15,146 nt of DNA from an uncultured Solimonas sp. (GTDB lineage Bacteria > Pseudomonadota > Gammaproteobacteria > Nevskiales > Nevskiaceae). Within the stretch, counting starts at the first letter, position 1. Every line of letters begins with the position of its first letter. Position numbers and translations under genes: made by a program. Under the pieces are notes generated by a model that was given only the letters and a program-made list of their open reading frames with translations, searched no databases and was not told where the DNA came from. Location: positions 1-15,146 of the forward strand of contig CAMLDZ010000067.1 of the NCBI GenBank assembly GCA_946478985.1, given 5' to 3'. Of the stretch, positions 13,682-15,146 are shown piece by piece.

Positions 13682-14416
13682 ATGAGTTCAGTGGATCTGT
13701 CCGACGCGCGGACCGACGAGCCGCTTCAGGTCAGCGCCGAAAAAGCCACCCGCCGCGTCTGGGATCTGCCGGTGCGCCTCTTTCACTGGGCGCTGGTGCT
13801 GTCGTTCATCGGCGCCTATGTCAGCAACCGCGCCGGTGTCGAGTACTTCACCTACCACCTCTGGTTCGGCTACGCCGTGGTCGTGCTGGTCACGTTCCGC
13901 ATCGCCTGGGGTCTGTTGGGCACGCGTCACGCGCGCTTCCGGAATTTCGTACCCGGTCCGGTCGGCGTCGTCCGCTACCTGGCCGGCATCGTCCGTCGCC
14001 GGCCCGCGCACTACGCCGGCCACAACCCGCTCGGCGCGCTGATGGTGCTGGCGCTGCTGGCCTCGCTGCTGGTGCAGGCGGTCGCTGGCCTTTTTGCTAA
14101 CGACGAGATCATCAACACCGGTCCGCTGATCGGCTACGTCAGCGAGGATTTCAGCCTGTGGCTGACCTCGCTGCATCGCCAGTTGTTCTACTGGATCGCC
14201 GCCGCGGTCGGCCTGCATATCGTCGGCGTGCTGGTGCACGTGATCTTCAAGCGCGAGCCGCTGATCCGCGCCATGTTCACCGGCCGCAAGCCGGCCACGC
14301 TGGTCGAGCGCGACCAGGAGATCGCCTCGTCGCGGCTGTGGCTGGCGGCGGGACTGCTCGCCGCGCTGGTGGCCGCGCTGGCCTGGACCGTCAGGCACGC
14401 GCCCGCAGCATTCTGA
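13682..14416 (+). CDS. cytochrome b561-type integral membrane protein
   Basis: Encodes 244 residues of the cytochrome b/b561 (Ni-hydrogenase-type cytochrome b) family. After a polar N-terminus come membrane segments at about residues 33-50, 57-80, 115-138, 162-187 and 219-237. Candidate haem b ligands are H35 (RLFHW), H59 (TYHLWFGY), H165 and H179 (SLHRQLFYWIAAAVGLHI); H114 sits at a membrane edge. The fifth helix at the C-terminus is extra to the four-helix core. Such proteins move electrons between quinones and periplasmic c-type cytochromes, which fits the three cytochrome c genes upstream. The ATG at 13682 follows GATGGAG. No separate promoter was found and a terminator lies just upstream. 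It is convergent with the cupin gene. Confidence 0.88.
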   Translation: MSSVDLSDARTDEPLQVSAEKATRRVWDLPVRLFHWALVLSFIGAYVSNRAGVEYFTYHLWFGYAVVVLVTFRIAWGLLGTRHARFRNFVPGPVGVVRYLAGIVRRRPAHYAGHNPLGALMVLALLASLLVQAVAGLFANDEIINTGPLIGYVSEDFSLWLTSLHRQLFYWIAAAVGLHIVGVLVHVIFKREPLIRAMFTGRKPATLVERDQEIASSRLWLAAGLLAALVAALAWTVRHAPAAF

Positions 14417-14475
14417 ACCTCCATGCCGGTGTCTGCGCAGTTCTGATTCCGTAGCGCTCTGTCCTGCACAGGCGA

Positions 14476-14937
14476 TCAAGGCCTGGCGCTGGCCGGCGTC
14501 GAGCTCGCCGGTCCGATGCCCCAGACCTGGATCACCGTTTCCTCGTTCTTGGCGCCGTCGTAGTGAATCTGGCCGCCCTTGTGGATCACGTAGCTGCCGG
14601 CCGGTGCCGGCACCGTGCGGTCCGGATCGAAGCTGTCGCCGGTGCCGATCCACCAGGTGCCGGAAATCACCGTGAAGAAGCGGTCGTTGGGGTGGAAGTG
14701 CGGGCGGCTGAAATTGCCGGGCAGCCACTTGATGCGCATCACGTACGGCCCTGGCTTTTCCGGGTCGCCGAACAGAACGGCGCGCTCGCTGCTGCCCTCG
14801 GCATTGCGGACCCACTGCATGTCCTTCGGCTCCTTGATCTCGACCGCGCGCGGATCGAGTTCCGCAGCATGGCCGCGAGGAGCGAAGACGCTGGCCAGCA
14901 TGGCGGCAGCGACGGCGAGGTGCTTAAAGCGCTGCAT
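14476..14937 (-). CDS. exported cupin-domain protein
   Basis: Encodes 153 residues: signal peptide (HLAVAAAMLASVFAPRGHA, cleavage near residue 24) and one cupin domain. Motif 1 is GNFSRPHFHPNDRFFTVISG, with H80 and H82; the usual Glu ligand of HxHx(3)E is replaced by R86, with D85 next to it. Motif 2 is PAGSYVIHKGGQIHY, with H119 and H125. A metal site made of His alone, or of His with Asp, is therefore likely. Function cannot be fixed: dioxygenase, isomerase and binding proteins all use this fold. The ATG at 14937 follows an AGGAG site nine bases away. It is read toward the cytochrome b gene and has a sigma54 promoter candidate 40 bases upstream, which links it to the rest of the cluster. 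Confidence 0.87.
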   Translation of the reverse strand: MQRFKHLAVAAAMLASVFAPRGHAAELDPRAVEIKEPKDMQWVRNAEGSSERAVLFGDPEKPGPYVMRIKWLPGNFSRPHFHPNDRFFTVISGTWWIGTGDSFDPDRTVPAPAGSYVIHKGGQIHYDGAKNEETVIQVWGIGPASSTPASARP

Positions 14938-14975
14938 GTCGATTCGCTCCTGCGGGACGGACGTGCCGCTGCAAC

Positions 14976-14991
14976 GGCAAGCTTCACGCCA
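14976..14991 (-). promoter_or_regulatory. sigma54 (-24/-12) promoter of the cupin gene
   Basis: On the minus strand the sequence reads TGGCGTGAAGCTTGCC, with GG at 14990-14989 and GC at 14978-14977 and ten bases between. TGGC, the following G and TTGC match the consensus exactly. The predicted start near 14965 gives a leader of about 28 bases that contains the ribosome-binding site AGGAG. Confidence 0.65.
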
Positions 14992-15086
14992 GACCGACAC
15001 GCGGCCGCCGGGCCGCCGCGACCGGTGATGAAAGCGCTTGATCGTTCGGCATATTCGCGTGGTGCTGGCCAGTGCGCGCGCAGGCG

Positions 15087-15104
15087 CCGCTCATGCGGCA
15101 GCAG
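15087..15104. promoter_or_regulatory. activator-binding palindrome (imperfect), cupin promoter
   Basis: CCGCT and AGCAG flank eight bases (CGCTCATGCGGCAGCA at 15088-15103), one base off the CTGYT-N8-ARCAG pattern. Its centre is about 130 bases upstream of the predicted cupin start. With the next site it repeats the 20-base spacing seen at the MBL promoter. Confidence 0.35.
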
Positions 15105-15106
15105 TG

Positions 15107-15124
15107 CTGCTGAGATTTGAACAG
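15107..15124. promoter_or_regulatory. activator-binding palindrome, cupin promoter
   Basis: CTGCT and AACAG flank eight bases (TGCTGAGATTTGAACA at 15108-15123). It matches the first PSD1 site in 13 of 16 positions and is centred about 150 bases upstream of the predicted cupin start. A further TGCTGATTTC at 15137-15146 may begin another site cut by the window edge. Confidence 0.5.
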
Positions 15125-15146
15125 CCTGCCGCAATCTGCTGATTTC

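Noticed and set aside
12115..14100. 661-codon plus-strand frame across the MBL and cytochrome b genes
   Set aside because: It is a frame-shifted shadow of both genes, very rich in Arg, Gly and Ala, and reads through a terminator.

Overview
The window looks like GC-rich chromosomal DNA of a gammaproteobacterium, or a close relative of that class. The reasons are the style of the parB end with a DnaA-box-like 9-mer behind it, a sigma54 activator resembling SfnR of Pseudomonas, cytochromes c4, c' and b561, and dense Leu-CTG/Ala-GCG coding. Assignment below class is a guess; a Nevskiales/Solimonas-like lineage would fit. No rRNA, tRNA, insertion sequence, phage or CRISPR was seen.

Left part (1-2600), housekeeping: the 3' part of parB, a YgjP-type zinc metallopeptidase gene with a probable TTG start, a small two-CBS-domain protein, and on the minus strand an exported Ala/Lys-rich protein with five tandem 11-residue LEA-like repeats that ends in a clear intrinsic terminator.

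Middle and right part (2900-15146), one functional neighbourhood: a sigma54 enhancer-binding protein without a sensor domain (2909-4033) is followed by a 579-base regulatory gap and then a PSD1 (DUF1549/DUF1553, one CxxCH) gene and a Tat-exported DUF1501 gene. This pair is best known from Planctomycetes and Verrucomicrobia. After a terminator comes a five-gene run of exported proteins: class II cytochrome c, peroxiredoxin, c4-like dihaem cytochrome, SMP-30-type lactonase and a second class II cytochrome c'. It ends in another strong terminator. Then come a lipoprotein with a complete metallo-beta-lactamase active site, a cytochrome b561-type membrane protein, and on the minus strand an exported cupin.

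The main discovery is regulatory. Three GG-N10-GC (-24/-12) sigma54 promoter candidates stand before the PSD1 operon (4500-4515), the MBL lipoprotein gene (12084-12099) and, on the minus strand, the cupin gene (14976-14991). Each has, about 140-200 bases upstream of its predicted start, paired palindromes fitting CTGYT-N8-ARCAG (TGY-N10-RCA). The simplest reading is that the SfnR-like activator controls these genes as a local regulon.

Working model (inference): PSD1 and DUF1501 act on an unknown substrate outside the inner membrane, electrons pass through the c-type and b-type cytochromes, the lactonase, MBL hydrolase and cupin process products, and the peroxiredoxin removes peroxide. The substrate cannot be read from the sequence.
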